From: Spirosoma lacussanchae
GTDB taxonomy: Bacteria > Bacteroidota > Bacteroidia > Cytophagales > Spirosomataceae
Assembly: GCF_005870035.1 (NCBI RefSeq)
Contig: NZ_SWJG01000001.1
Location: 2,405,639 to 2,469,638, forward strand
Length of the DNA stretch: 64,000 bases
Reading direction: 5' to 3'
The notes under the pieces are model-generated. The model saw only the letters and a list, made by a program, of their open reading frames with translations, was not told the DNA's origin and did not search any database. Each line of letters opens with the position of its first letter. The stretch's first letter is position 1. Of this stretch, positions 8,667 to 16,081 are shown one piece after another. The position numbers were made by a program, and so were the translations under genes.

Positions 8667-9677
8667 ATGCATGCCGAACGGATCAGACATTTAATCGACA
8701 CCAAAACCAAACCCCTCGGGGCATTAGGCCAGCTGGAAGACCTGGCGGTTCAGATTGCCCTCATTCAGCAAACCGAAACCCCGGCCCTGCTTCATCCGCA
8801 CGTGCTGGTCTTTGCCGCCGATCATGGCCTGGCAGCCGAAGGAGTCAGCGCCTATCCGTCCCACATCACCCACGGTATGGTCCACAACTTTATGGCGGGT
8901 GGAGCAGCCATCAACGTCTTTTGCCGACAGAATGGACTGAACCTGCTCGTGTGCGATGTCGGGGTGAACGGGAGCTTCGATACCCAGGCCGGTACGCCGG
9001 GTGCTTCGACCCTGGTGAAATACAAAATACGGGCTGGTTCCCGGAACATGAGCCTCGAACCAGCCATGACCCCGGATGAGTGCGAAGCGGCCCTGGATGC
9101 GGGAAAAACGATGGTTAACGGTGTTAGATACCGAAATTGTAATGTCGTAGGCTTCGGTGAGATGGGCATTGGCAATACGTCCTCGGCCGCCCTGCTTATG
9201 CATCGGTTTACGGGTCTCCCCCTGGTCGATTGCGTGGGTCGCGGTACGGGTCTCGACGATGCCGGGCTGGCCCACAAGCAGGCTGTGCTGCGGTCGGTAG
9301 CCGAACGCTACGCCGACCTGACCGATCCCCTGGCGATTCTGGCGGCTATGGGCGGTCTTGAAATCGCAGCCATGGTGGGCGGACTCTTGCAGGCGGCTGA
9401 GGAGCAGATGGTCATTCTCATCGATGGGTTCATCGCGACGGCGGCCCTGCTGGTAGCCCGGACCATCAACCCCGACCTGGACCGGTTCTGCATTTTCTGC
9501 CACGAGTCTGACGAGACCGGCCACCGCCTGATGCTCGACTATCTCAATGTACAGCCGCTACTGCGCCTGCGGATGCGGCTGGGTGAGGGAACGGGCTGTG
9601 CACTGGCGTATCCGCTCCTGCAGGCCGCGGTAGGTATGCTGAACGAAATGGCTAGTATGGATAGTTTACAGGCGTAG
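8667..9677 (+). CDS. cobT: Nicotinate-nucleotide--dimethylbenzimidazole phosphoribosyltransferase
   Basis: 336 aa. Makes alpha-ribazole phosphate, the lower-ligand precursor of cobalamin, from nicotinate mononucleotide and dimethylbenzimidazole. Visible motifs are TKPLGALGQLEDLAVQIA at the N-terminus, the FAADHGLAAEGVSAYP segment, GFGEMGIGNTSSAA, and LGEGTG near the end, whose Glu307 matches the catalytic base. The frame is open from a TTG at 8583 that overlaps the divergent gene; the ATG at 8667 gives the family's normal start. First gene of a cobT-cobS-cobC run. No cobalamin riboswitch is visible upstream. Confidence 0.95.
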   Translation: MHAERIRHLIDTKTKPLGALGQLEDLAVQIALIQQTETPALLHPHVLVFAADHGLAAEGVSAYPSHITHGMVHNFMAGGAAINVFCRQNGLNLLVCDVGVNGSFDTQAGTPGASTLVKYKIRAGSRNMSLEPAMTPDECEAALDAGKTMVNGVRYRNCNVVGFGEMGIGNTSSAALLMHRFTGLPLVDCVGRGTGLDDAGLAHKQAVLRSVAERYADLTDPLAILAAMGGLEIAAMVGGLLQAAEEQMVILIDGFIATAALLVARTINPDLDRFCIFCHESDETGHRLMLDYLNVQPLLRLRMRLGEGTGCALAYPLLQAAVGMLNEMASMDSLQA

Positions 9678-9698
9678 GTACTCGTTCTGCTTTCTTAT

Positions 9699-10481
9699 AT
9701 GCGTTTATTCTTTACGGCCCTGATGTTCTATACCCGCCTGCCGGTGCCGAAATCGATCGATCATTCGGCCGAAGCCTTGAACCGGGCGACGGTCTTTTTC
9801 CCGGTGATCGGCTGGATTGTCGGCGCCATTGGTGTGGGTGTCTACTGGCTCGCTACGGTCTTGTTCCCGCCCCAGTTTCTGCCTATCCTGTTCAGCATGG
9901 TGGCGACGGTATGGGTCACGGGTGCCTTCCACGAAGACGGGTTTGCCGATGTATGCGACGGTTTCGGCGGAGGCTGGACCAAGTCCCAGATCCTGACCAT
10001 CATGAAGGATAGTCGACTCGGTACCTACGGCACAATTGGGCTGGGTCTGCTGCTGGCCGTCAAATTCTTCGCCTTGCAGGCTATGCTGACCGTCGAAGCG
10101 TTCGGCTGGATACTGGCCCTCAAATACGTATCGGCCCACAGCCTGAGTCGACTGACGGCGGCTACGGTGATTCGGTCATTACCCTATGCCCGCGAGGACC
10201 TCGATGCCAAAGCCAAACCCATTGCGCAGGGAATAACCCGCCCGCAACTGGCCCTAGCCATCCTATTGGGCCTCGCACCCCTGCTGGCCCTGATCGTGCT
10301 GACCGGTCTCTGGATCTACAGCCTGTTTCTCATCCCGCTGCTGGTACTACGCTGGCGGCTGATTCATTTTTTCAACAAATGGCTGGGCGGCTACACCGGC
10401 GACTGCCTGGGCGCCACCCAGCAACTCGCCGAGGTCATCATCTACCTCTCTTTCGTCTCCCTGCTCTGGGTGTCGATATGA
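9699..10481 (+). CDS. cobS: Adenosylcobinamide-GDP ribazoletransferase
   Basis: 260 aa membrane enzyme that joins adenosylcobinamide-GDP to alpha-ribazole (phosphate) in the last assembly step of cobalamin. The signature HEDGFADVCDGFGGG lies at about 78-92, followed by DSRLGTYG; several hydrophobic helices follow, consistent with the inner-membrane location of the family. It starts 21 bases after cobT and its stop overlaps an ATG (10478) upstream of cobC, so the three genes form one transcription unit. Length is normal. Confidence 0.95.
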   Translation: MRLFFTALMFYTRLPVPKSIDHSAEALNRATVFFPVIGWIVGAIGVGVYWLATVLFPPQFLPILFSMVATVWVTGAFHEDGFADVCDGFGGGWTKSQILTIMKDSRLGTYGTIGLGLLLAVKFFALQAMLTVEAFGWILALKYVSAHSLSRLTAATVIRSLPYAREDLDAKAKPIAQGITRPQLALAILLGLAPLLALIVLTGLWIYSLFLIPLLVLRWRLIHFFNKWLGGYTGDCLGATQQLAEVIIYLSFVSLLWVSI

Positions 10482-10486
10482 ATGAT

Positions 10487-10514
10487 TCATCACTCATCAC
10501 TCATCACTCATCAC
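10487..10514 (+). repeat. Heptanucleotide tandem repeat TCATCAC x4
   Basis: Four exact copies of TCATCAC, then TCAT, fill the space between the cobS stop and the cobC start at 10520. An ATG at 10478 reads through the repeat in the cobC frame, so a change in copy number would move that ATG out of frame and alter the spacing before the ATG at 10520. Confidence 0.9.
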
Positions 10515-10519
10515 TCATT

Positions 10520-11161
10520 ATGGATGTTTATTTAATTCGTCATACGGAAGTTTCGGTGGGTCGTCGGGTAGCGTATGGGCAAACGGATGTAGATCTGGCC
10601 GACGTGTACGAGGAGCAGCGGGACAAGCTCCTGCTCCACCTGCCCGTCGACCCGATGGCCATTTTCTCGTCTCCGCTGAGTCGGTGCAAACGCCTGGCCA
10701 CAGATCTGGCTACGGCCCTGTCCGTCGGTAGCCGCATCGAAACGGCACCGGGGCAGACCAACGTGATTGACGCCCATCAGCCTGTTGTTCAGTACGATGA
10801 CCGACTGAAAGAGTTTCATTTTGGCGACTGGGAGATGAAACCCTGGGCCGATATCGACCGCGCGGAGCTGGACCCCTGGATGGCTGACTTTGTCAACGTC
10901 CGCACCCCCAACGGCGAAAACTTCAGCGACCTGTTCGGGCGGGTCAGTTCGTTCTGGCAGGAGCAGATCCTGCCCCTGGCCGATCAACCGACCAGCCAGT
11001 CGGTCTGCATTGTTTCGCACGGGGGCGTCATACGGGCTTTGCTGTGTCTATTTCTGGATTTATCTTTGCAAAATGCGTATCGGATAAACCTCGATTATGG
11101 GGCCGTTACGAAACTAACTTTAACCGGATCGTCTTATACGATTCAATACATCAATCGCTGA
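10520..11161 (+). CDS. cobC: Histidine phosphatase, probable alpha-ribazole phosphatase
   Basis: 213 aa from the ATG at 10520. The phosphohistidine motif LIRHTE places the nucleophile at His7. SSPLSRCKRLA and the second-histidine motif SHGGVIRALL complete the family pattern. Its position directly after cobT-cobS supports alpha-ribazole-5'-phosphate dephosphorylation. An in-frame ATG at 10478, overlapping the cobS stop, would add 14 residues encoded by the heptanucleotide repeat; the shorter start gives the normal family N-terminus. A promoter-like element near its 3' end (11038-11068) probably serves the next gene. Distinguishing it from a general phosphoglycerate-mutase-like enzyme rests on context. 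Confidence 0.88.
   Translation: MDVYLIRHTEVSVGRRVAYGQTDVDLADVYEEQRDKLLLHLPVDPMAIFSSPLSRCKRLATDLATALSVGSRIETAPGQTNVIDAHQPVVQYDDRLKEFHFGDWEMKPWADIDRAELDPWMADFVNVRTPNGENFSDLFGRVSSFWQEQILPLADQPTSQSVCIVSHGGVIRALLCLFLDLSLQNAYRINLDYGAVTKLTLTGSSYTIQYINR
11038..11068 (+). promoter_or_regulatory. Predicted promoter inside cobC
   Basis: TTTG at 11038-11041, exactly 19 bases, then TATCTTTG at 11061-11068. This is a full match to the Bacteroidetes -33/-7 consensus (TTTG-N19-TAnnTTTG). It would start a transcript near 11075, ahead of the small membrane protein at 11171. Confidence 0.5.
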
Positions 11162-11170
11162 CTCTTCTTC

Positions 11171-11713
11171 ATGAAGCCGCTTCACATTCGTTTAACGACC
11201 CTGACCACGATCGTTCTGGCTACGGCCCTGTTCCGGATCCTGCCCCACTGGCCTAACGTCACTCCGGTAGCGGCTGTTGCTTTATTCGGTGCAGCCGCGT
11301 TCGAACGCCGGTGGCTCGGCCTGGTGGCCCCGCTGGCGGCTATGCTGCTGAGCGATGCGCTGATCGGGTTTCACAGTGGCATGGCGGCCGTATATGTCAG
11401 CTTTGCCCTGACCTGGCTGATTGGCCTCTACGCCCTGCGCCAGCCCACGGCGGGTCGGATAGCAGCCGCTTCGGTTACGTCGTCGGTGCTGTTTTTTCTG
11501 ATTACGAATTTTGCCGTATGGTTCGGTAGCTCGTTCTACCCGCAAACGGCGGCTGGTCTGATGAGCTGCTATGCCGCCGGGCTTGCTTTTTACAACGGCA
11601 CCTCGTTCTTCCTGAACGGACTGGTCGGCGACCTGTTTTTCAGTGGCCTGCTGTTCGGCTGCTACTACCTGCTTCAACAGCGGTTTCCGGTGTTGCGCCC
11701 CGCTCATCGGTAA
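11171..11713 (+). CDS. DUF6580-type small membrane protein
   Basis: 180 aa with about five hydrophobic segments. The N-terminal pattern FRILPHWPNVTPVAAVALFGAAAF is characteristic of the DUF6580 'putative transport protein' family, whose shape resembles S-components of ECF vitamin transporters. It begins 9 bases after cobC, which suggests a link to cobalamin or precursor uptake (inference). It also has a good promoter of its own inside cobC. No ECF ATPase or T-component is nearby. It ends before a strong bidirectional terminator. Family call is fairly secure; transport of a corrinoid is speculation. Confidence 0.7.
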   Translation: MKPLHIRLTTLTTIVLATALFRILPHWPNVTPVAAVALFGAAAFERRWLGLVAPLAAMLLSDALIGFHSGMAAVYVSFALTWLIGLYALRQPTAGRIAAASVTSSVLFFLITNFAVWFGSSFYPQTAAGLMSCYAAGLAFYNGTSFFLNGLVGDLFFSGLLFGCYYLLQQRFPVLRPAHR

Positions 11714-11728
11714 TCGTCTTAGGCTCCC

Positions 11729-11768
11729 AAACGAAGCGGCCCCGTTGAGTAACGGGGCCGCTTCGTTT
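11729..11768. terminator. Bidirectional terminator
   Basis: An 18-bp perfect stem (11729-11746 with 11751-11768) around GAGT, with A/T flanks on both sides, between two convergent genes. Confidence 0.85.
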
Positions 11769-11784
11769 AGAAATAAAATATTTA

Positions 11785-12423
11785 CTATTTCCCCGGATTT
11801 AATTCGCGCTCTTCGTAGGCCAGGCCATACTGCTTGAGCACATCGTCCGGCACGCCGTTCCACTGGTTGGGGGTGTTGCCGACATAGCCCAGGTCCTTGA
11901 TCCCTATCTGGCTGGTAAAGAAACCGGAAGCCGTCAGGTTACGCATCAGCGTAAAGAACGAAGCCCCCTGCGTCATGTCGGGCTTCGCCAGCGCCGGATA
12001 AGCGATCTGCTCGACCATATCGATCTGCTGCGCTTTGGTACACTGGACAAATGGCTTACCGTACCGCTTGGTACAGGTGTTGTCGAGCCAGCGGATACCA
12101 CCCCGCATGGGGGTCTGGTTCCGGGGTTGATCTTTCATCATGAATTCGATGAAGGCCGGCACCCCCGCCTGCGACGCACTCCCCGACCGTTCATCGGCCG
12201 GTATGATAATATCCGACAAGACGGTTACCGTCTGAAGCTCGTGGGGCGTAAAAAACTTCTCCGCCATCAGCTTTGCATCCCGCTCGGCTTCGAACTTCTG
12301 CCGGCCACCCGGAATCTTCAGTGGCTTTACATCGGGGGGAGCCGGCACAGCAGCTTCGGTTGGACCAACCGCCAGCCCAAAGCCCGTCAGCGACAACGCT
12401 TTTAATGAATCTCTCCGTTTCAT
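11785..12423 (-). CDS. Gluconate 2-dehydrogenase subunit 3-like protein
   Basis: 212 aa. The N-terminus MKRRDSLKALSLTGFGLAVG is a Tat-like signal (twin Arg), so it is exported folded. The body fits the gluconate_2-dh3 family: FFTPHELQTVTVLSDIIIPADERSGSA, then FIEFMMKD and a C-terminal NQWNGVPDDVLKQYG. These small subunits accompany GMC-type FAD dehydrogenases and help their export or maturation (family knowledge). It lies 154 bases downstream of a GMC gene on the same strand, so the pair probably forms one complex. The spacer holds a two-part hairpin. Confidence 0.85.
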   Translation of the reverse strand: MKRRDSLKALSLTGFGLAVGPTEAAVPAPPDVKPLKIPGGRQKFEAERDAKLMAEKFFTPHELQTVTVLSDIIIPADERSGSASQAGVPAFIEFMMKDQPRNQTPMRGGIRWLDNTCTKRYGKPFVQCTKAQQIDMVEQIAYPALAKPDMTQGASFFTLMRNLTASGFFTSQIGIKDLGYVGNTPNQWNGVPDDVLKQYGLAYEERELNPGK

Positions 12424-12503
12424 AGCGGTCCTGTTAGTAGTTTACTGGTGTCTCGTTTGCCCTGACCCACATTCGTCACCATCCTAGGGTTTCGAACCTG
12501 TCG

Positions 12504-12548
12504 GGTAGCAGACAGCCTGAGAACGATACTCAGGTCTGGCCTGCTACC
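12504..12548 (-). other. Two-part hairpin between the GMC and subunit-3 genes
   Basis: GGTAGCAG (12504-12511) pairs with CTGCTACC (12541-12548), and CCTGAG (12516-12521) with CTCAGG (12529-12534). No T-run follows, so it may tune the ratio of the two subunits by RNA processing instead of ending transcription. Confidence 0.4.
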
Positions 12549-12577
12549 GGCAACGAAAACTCCGCAAACCGGTTCTG

Positions 12578-14323
12578 TTAAATATTTTTCTTTTTAACCT
12601 GATCGATCAAATACTCCGAGGTGCGCATCGAACTGGCCAGGATGGTCCAGGTTACGTTTTTATCCCCCTGCGACGGGAACGCGGCCGCATCGACCACGAA
12701 CAGGTTTTTCACGTCGTGCGCCTGCTGAAACTTGTTGAGGGCCGACGTTTTCGGGTCGTTCCCCATGCGGGATGTACCGACTTCGTGGATGATCTTGCCG
12801 GGTGCTTCCAGTCCGTAGCTGTTTTCGGCACCGGGTTTTTCGCCCAGAGCTATCCCCCCCATGGAATGAATAATTTCCTCGAAGGTATCCTGCATGTGTT
12901 TGGCCTGCTTCACTTCATAATCAGACCATTTGTAGTTAAACCGCAGTACAGGAATACCGTATTTATCTACCACGTTGGGGTCGATTTCGCAGTAATTACT
13001 TTCGAGCGGTACCGGCTCTCCCCGGCCGGCCATACCGACGTAGGCGCCGTAGAACCGGCGGTAGTCATCTTTCAGCCCGGCGCCGTACCCGCCCCCCGGT
13101 TTCTTGCTGCCATCGCGGGCGGCAATCATACCGTTCAGCGCTTCAACGCCCCAGCCAAATCCATAGGCAGGCATTCCCATGCCACCCCAGTATTCGATAT
13201 GGTACCCCCTTGGGAAGTCCAGCTTCTTGTTATCCAGCCACCAGGGCGTAAACACGTGCATCCCCCCTACGCCGTCTTCGTTGTAGCGTTTCCGATCCAT
13301 CAGGGCCGGTACGAATGCTGAACGGCTGGCCCCGGTAGAGTCGTTGATGTATTTACCAACCACACCACTGCTGTTGGCGAGTCCCGTCGGGAACCGGCTC
13401 GACTTGGAGTTCAGCAGCAACCGGGCCGTTTCGCCCGCACTGGCCGCCAGGACCACCGATTTGGCCTTGATGGTCACTTCCTGCAACGTCTGGGTGTCGA
13501 CGTAGCTCACGCCCGTACACAGGCCCGTGGCCGGGTCGGTGATCACTTCGCGGACCATGGCTCCATTGATCAGGGTAACATTACCGGTTTTCATGGCCGG
13601 TTTTACCAGCACCGATGATGACGAGAAGTCGGCATAGGCCTGACAACCACGACCGCATTGCGCACAGTAAAAGCAAGACCCCCGCTCATCGTTGATGGGC
13701 TTGGTCAGCATCGACAGCCGCGACGGGATTACCGGGATTCCGATACTACGGGCGCCTTTCCGGATCATCAGCTCGTGGAGCCGGGGTTTGGGGGCCGGCA
13801 GGAAAATACCATCGGGCTCGTTCGGAAAGTTCTCGACTGACCCGAACACGCCGATAAGCCGGTCTACCCGATCGTAAAACGGTTTCAGATCATCGTAGCC
13901 GATGGGCCAGTCCTGACCAACGCCAGTCATACTCCGACGCCGAAAATCATCAGGACCGAACCGGAGTGAAATACGTCCCCAGTGGTTAGTCCGCCCGCCA
14001 AGCATACGAGACCGAAACCAGTGAAACTCGGTGCCCTTGGCGGTGGTATACGGTTCGCCTTCAATATCCCAGCCGCCCCAGGCGGCATCGAAATCACCGA
14101 AGGCCCGCGTGGTACCGGCCCCCCGCCGGGGCGATTCCCATGGCCATTTCAGCTGGGTAATATACTTGGGGTCGGCAGGATCATAATAGCCACCGGCTTC
14201 GAGAAGCACGACTTTTGCCCCGGCTTTTGCCAGTGTATAAGCCGCCATACCCCCCCCAGCGCCGGAGCCAACAATGGCTACGTCAAACTGCGTGGGGGGT
14301 TTCTGAATCTGAAATGGGTCCAT
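12578..14323 (-). CDS. GMC-family FAD-dependent oxidoreductase
   Basis: 581 aa. The FAD-binding Rossmann motif is GSGAGG at 19-24, followed by VVLLEAGG. A cysteine cluster (Cys217, 220, 223, 227; CFYCAQCGRGC) sits in the middle, as in gluconate, fructose and glycoside dehydrogenases of this type. The C-terminal GMC domain carries His513 in HEVGTSRMG and Asn556 in KNVTWT as the likely catalytic pair. With its subunit-3 partner downstream it probably oxidises a sugar or glycoside in the periplasm, perhaps glucoside 3-dehydrogenase-like (inference). The frame is open to a TTG at 14389; the ATG at 14323 (MDPFQIQKPP) is preferred. It lacks an obvious signal and may be co-exported with the Tat partner. 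Confidence 0.9.
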   Translation of the reverse strand: MDPFQIQKPPTQFDVAIVGSGAGGGMAAYTLAKAGAKVVLLEAGGYYDPADPKYITQLKWPWESPRRGAGTTRAFGDFDAAWGGWDIEGEPYTTAKGTEFHWFRSRMLGGRTNHWGRISLRFGPDDFRRRSMTGVGQDWPIGYDDLKPFYDRVDRLIGVFGSVENFPNEPDGIFLPAPKPRLHELMIRKGARSIGIPVIPSRLSMLTKPINDERGSCFYCAQCGRGCQAYADFSSSSVLVKPAMKTGNVTLINGAMVREVITDPATGLCTGVSYVDTQTLQEVTIKAKSVVLAASAGETARLLLNSKSSRFPTGLANSSGVVGKYINDSTGASRSAFVPALMDRKRYNEDGVGGMHVFTPWWLDNKKLDFPRGYHIEYWGGMGMPAYGFGWGVEALNGMIAARDGSKKPGGGYGAGLKDDYRRFYGAYVGMAGRGEPVPLESNYCEIDPNVVDKYGIPVLRFNYKWSDYEVKQAKHMQDTFEEIIHSMGGIALGEKPGAENSYGLEAPGKIIHEVGTSRMGNDPKTSALNKFQQAHDVKNLFVVDAAAFPSQGDKNVTWTILASSMRTSEYLIDQVKKKNI

Positions 14324-14503
14324 ACAAGGGTTGTACGTTAATTCGGTTAAGTCCCGAAAGTAATTTTTACTTTTAAAGAAAGGAAACAATCAACCAGAAT
14401 TACCCAACATAAGTCCGTTTAATAGAGAAATGGGGAGCTGGTAAACGAGATGAATGCCTGCCGGTTCCATACTAGAAGGTTCACTCGTATACACAACAAC
14501 GCT

Positions 14504-15082
14504 ATGAAAAAGACGCTCGTAATGATGCTCGTTGCGGCAACCCTGGGGTTACAGGCCTGCAACGAAAACAAAAAAGACAGTACCGACAGTGTTGAAAACG
14601 CCCACGATGCCAACGACACTAAAGAACAGGCCGGCACTGGTCAGGCTGATGATGATAACGACTTTGCGGTGAAAGCCGCTAATGGGGGTATGCTCGAAAT
14701 GGAACTGGCCCGTATGGCCCGTGAGAAAGCCCAAAGCAACGACGTTAAGGAGTTTGCCGCCATGATGCTAAAAGACCACCAGATGGCTCACGATGAGCTA
14801 AAGACACTGGCCGGGCAGAAAAACATCACCCTGCCCGCCCGACTCGGCGATGACGAGCAGAAACACGTGGATGAGCTGGCTAAACTGACCGGCGCTGAAT
14901 TTGACAAAAAATACGTAGAGCTTATGGTCGATGACCACGAAGAAGACGTAAAACTGTTCAAAGAGGCTGCCGATGATGCTAAAGATGCCGACGTCAAAGC
15001 CTTTGCGGCCAAAACACTGCCTACGCTTCAGAAACACCTGGAGCGAATTACCACTATCGATAAGAACATGAAAAACGCCTAG
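14504..15082 (+). CDS. DUF4142 lipoprotein
   Basis: 192 aa. The signal MKKTLVMMLVAATLGLQAC ends in a lipobox (LQAC), so it is anchored to a membrane facing the periplasm. After an acidic linker comes the DUF4142 four-helix region: MLEMELARMAREKAQSNDVKEFA, MMLKDHQMAHDELK, DDHEEDVKLFKEAA and LPTLQKHLERI. The fold is ferritin-like. These proteins are often stress-induced, but their job is unclear. The ATG at 14504 was chosen because the longer frame from 14450 would hide the signal peptide. A terminator follows at 15103. Confidence 0.9.
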   Translation: MKKTLVMMLVAATLGLQACNENKKDSTDSVENAHDANDTKEQAGTGQADDDNDFAVKAANGGMLEMELARMAREKAQSNDVKEFAAMMLKDHQMAHDELKTLAGQKNITLPARLGDDEQKHVDELAKLTGAEFDKKYVELMVDDHEEDVKLFKEAADDAKDADVKAFAAKTLPTLQKHLERITTIDKNMKNA

Positions 15083-15102
15083 GCCGTGCGAAGCCTAGCG
15101 CC

Positions 15103-15136
15103 CCAAAGGCCGGACCACACGGGTTCCGGCCTTTGG
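15103..15136 (+). terminator. Terminator after the DUF4142 gene
   Basis: A 12-bp stem (CCAAAGGCCGGA 15103-15114, TCCGGCCTTTGG 15125-15136) with a 10-nt loop, followed by TGTTTTC. It sits between two convergent genes. Confidence 0.75.
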
Positions 15137-15164
15137 TGTTTTCAGGACAGGGTCCATGTTCTAT

Positions 15165-15614
15165 TTACACAGCAGGCTGGGCTAGCAGGGTCAGCGCGTG
15201 TGTACCGTCAACCAGCATCTGCATAGTCGTGGATTCATACACACTCAGATTCGCATTGCGAACCTTTAACATAATGGGTCGAATGGCGCAGGTTTCTTCA
15301 TCCTCACAGTCGTCGCAGCGGACGTAGAAATTCAATGACACACAAGGAGTGGGCGCAATAGGCCCGTCAATGATGCGCACGACTTGAGCCAGGGTAATCC
15401 GTTCGGGCTCGACCCGGAGCATGTATCCCCCTCCTTTTCCTTTCTGACTTTGCAGAATACCATGATTTCGCAACTCCAGGAGTATGGTCTCCAGAAATTT
15501 TTGCGGAATCGATTCCTTTTCCGCAATCGATGCAATCAGCACCGGTCCGTTGCCGTACGCAGCTGCCAGTGCTTTGAGGGCCTTGATGGCATATTTCGCT
15601 TTTTTCGAGATCAT
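15165..15614 (-). CDS. Rrf2-family transcriptional regulator with a cysteine cluster
   Basis: 149 aa. The N-terminal winged helix is typical (KAKYAIKALKALA, then IPQKFLETILLELRNHGILQSQKGKGGGYML). The sensor end has four cysteines, Cys91, 100, 103 and 109 (CVSLNFYVRCDDCEDEETC). This differs from the IscR three-Cys arrangement but could still bind an iron-sulfur cluster or sense thiols. Rrf2 members such as CymR and IscR control cysteine, sulfur or Fe-S metabolism. It is divergent from the TlpA/SusCD/monooxygenase run, which makes it the candidate local regulator (inference). A palindrome at 15642-15664 lies just upstream. Confidence 0.9.
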   Translation of the reverse strand: MISKKAKYAIKALKALAAAYGNGPVLIASIAEKESIPQKFLETILLELRNHGILQSQKGKGGGYMLRVEPERITLAQVVRIIDGPIAPTPCVSLNFYVRCDDCEDEETCAIRPIMLKVRNANLSVYESTTMQMLVDGTHALTLLAQPAV

Positions 15615-15641
15615 ACGTGCTTAGGTTAACGTTGCAAGCCT

Positions 15642-15664
15642 ATAGACTACCAGAACTAGTCTGT
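15642..15664. promoter_or_regulatory. Candidate operator palindrome upstream of the Rrf2 gene
   Basis: ATAGACTA-N7-TAGTCTGT: eight positions on each side with one mismatch, 28 bases before the Rrf2 start and in the region shared with the divergent operon. Size and symmetry suit a dimeric Rrf2 regulator; this is inference from position. Confidence 0.4.
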
Positions 15665-15892
15665 TTGTCCTATAAATTTTGTGCACTATTTTGAAAAATA
15701 AAAATTTTGACCGGTTTCTTTTCCTAAAAGCGAGCTTCCTCTACACTCGTTTCCGGCCCGTTCAGCTTACTCCCTGTGGCTGACCTACTTGGTACAACCT
15801 CTACTTTTTTTATGAGCAATCGTACTAGCCAATACACCTAAAACCCGATAGAGTATTACATAACCACTTGACAATCATTTTTTTAACTTTTT

Positions 15893-15924
15893 CTTGCAGA
15901 ACTAAACTTCACACCTCAATTTTG
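15893..15924 (+). promoter_or_regulatory. Possible promoter for the TlpA/SusCD run
   Basis: CTTG at 15893-15896, 20 bases, then CAATTTTG at 15917-15924, one mismatch from TAnnTTTG. A start near 15931 would give a leader of about 150 nt that includes the nested palindrome. Confidence 0.35.
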
Positions 15925-15980
15925 CTGTCAGTAGTTCGGTTCCGCCACTGCCCACTCCAGACAAGTCAGTCTACACACTG

Positions 15981-16041
15981 GCTTCTTTATTTTAAAGATC
16001 AATCTATTAAATATATAGATTAAGAATGAAAATAAAGAAGC
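15981..16041 (+). promoter_or_regulatory. 61-nt nested palindrome in the leader of the TlpA/SusCD run
   Basis: The outer arms GCTTCTTTATTTT (15981-15993) and AAAATAAAGAAGC (16029-16041) are perfectly complementary. The inner arms AATCTAT (16001-16007) and ATAGATT (16015-16021) are too. The two unpaired segments are 7 nt on each side and the loop is 7 nt, so the whole element is symmetric. It ends 40 bases before the ATG at 16082. It could be a repressor site or an RNA switch in the 5' leader. Confidence 0.6.
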
Positions 16042-16081
16042 GTCACTGATTATCAATCATTCACTTTATGCAACCAATTTT

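Larger units (their letters stand above)
15615..16081. other. Shared regulatory region between the Rrf2 gene and the putative sulfur operon
   Basis: 467 AT-rich bases between divergent genes. No reading frame is credible. It contains the palindrome at 15642-15664, a promoter-like pair at 15893-15924 and a 61-nt nested palindrome at 15981-16041 just before the TlpA-like gene. Confidence 0.7.

Noticed and set aside
8590-8667. Cobalamin riboswitch ahead of cobT
   Set aside because: The spacer is only 76 bases and has no B12-box-like sequence or room for the fold.
8724-9524. Long minus-strand open frame opposite cobT
   Set aside because: It is a shadow of a well-conserved enzyme in GC-rich DNA and has no family features of its own.
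10379-10519. Upstream extension of cobC
   Set aside because: It overlaps cobS in another frame and adds Arg-rich sequence not found in the family; the ATG at 10520 gives the normal start.
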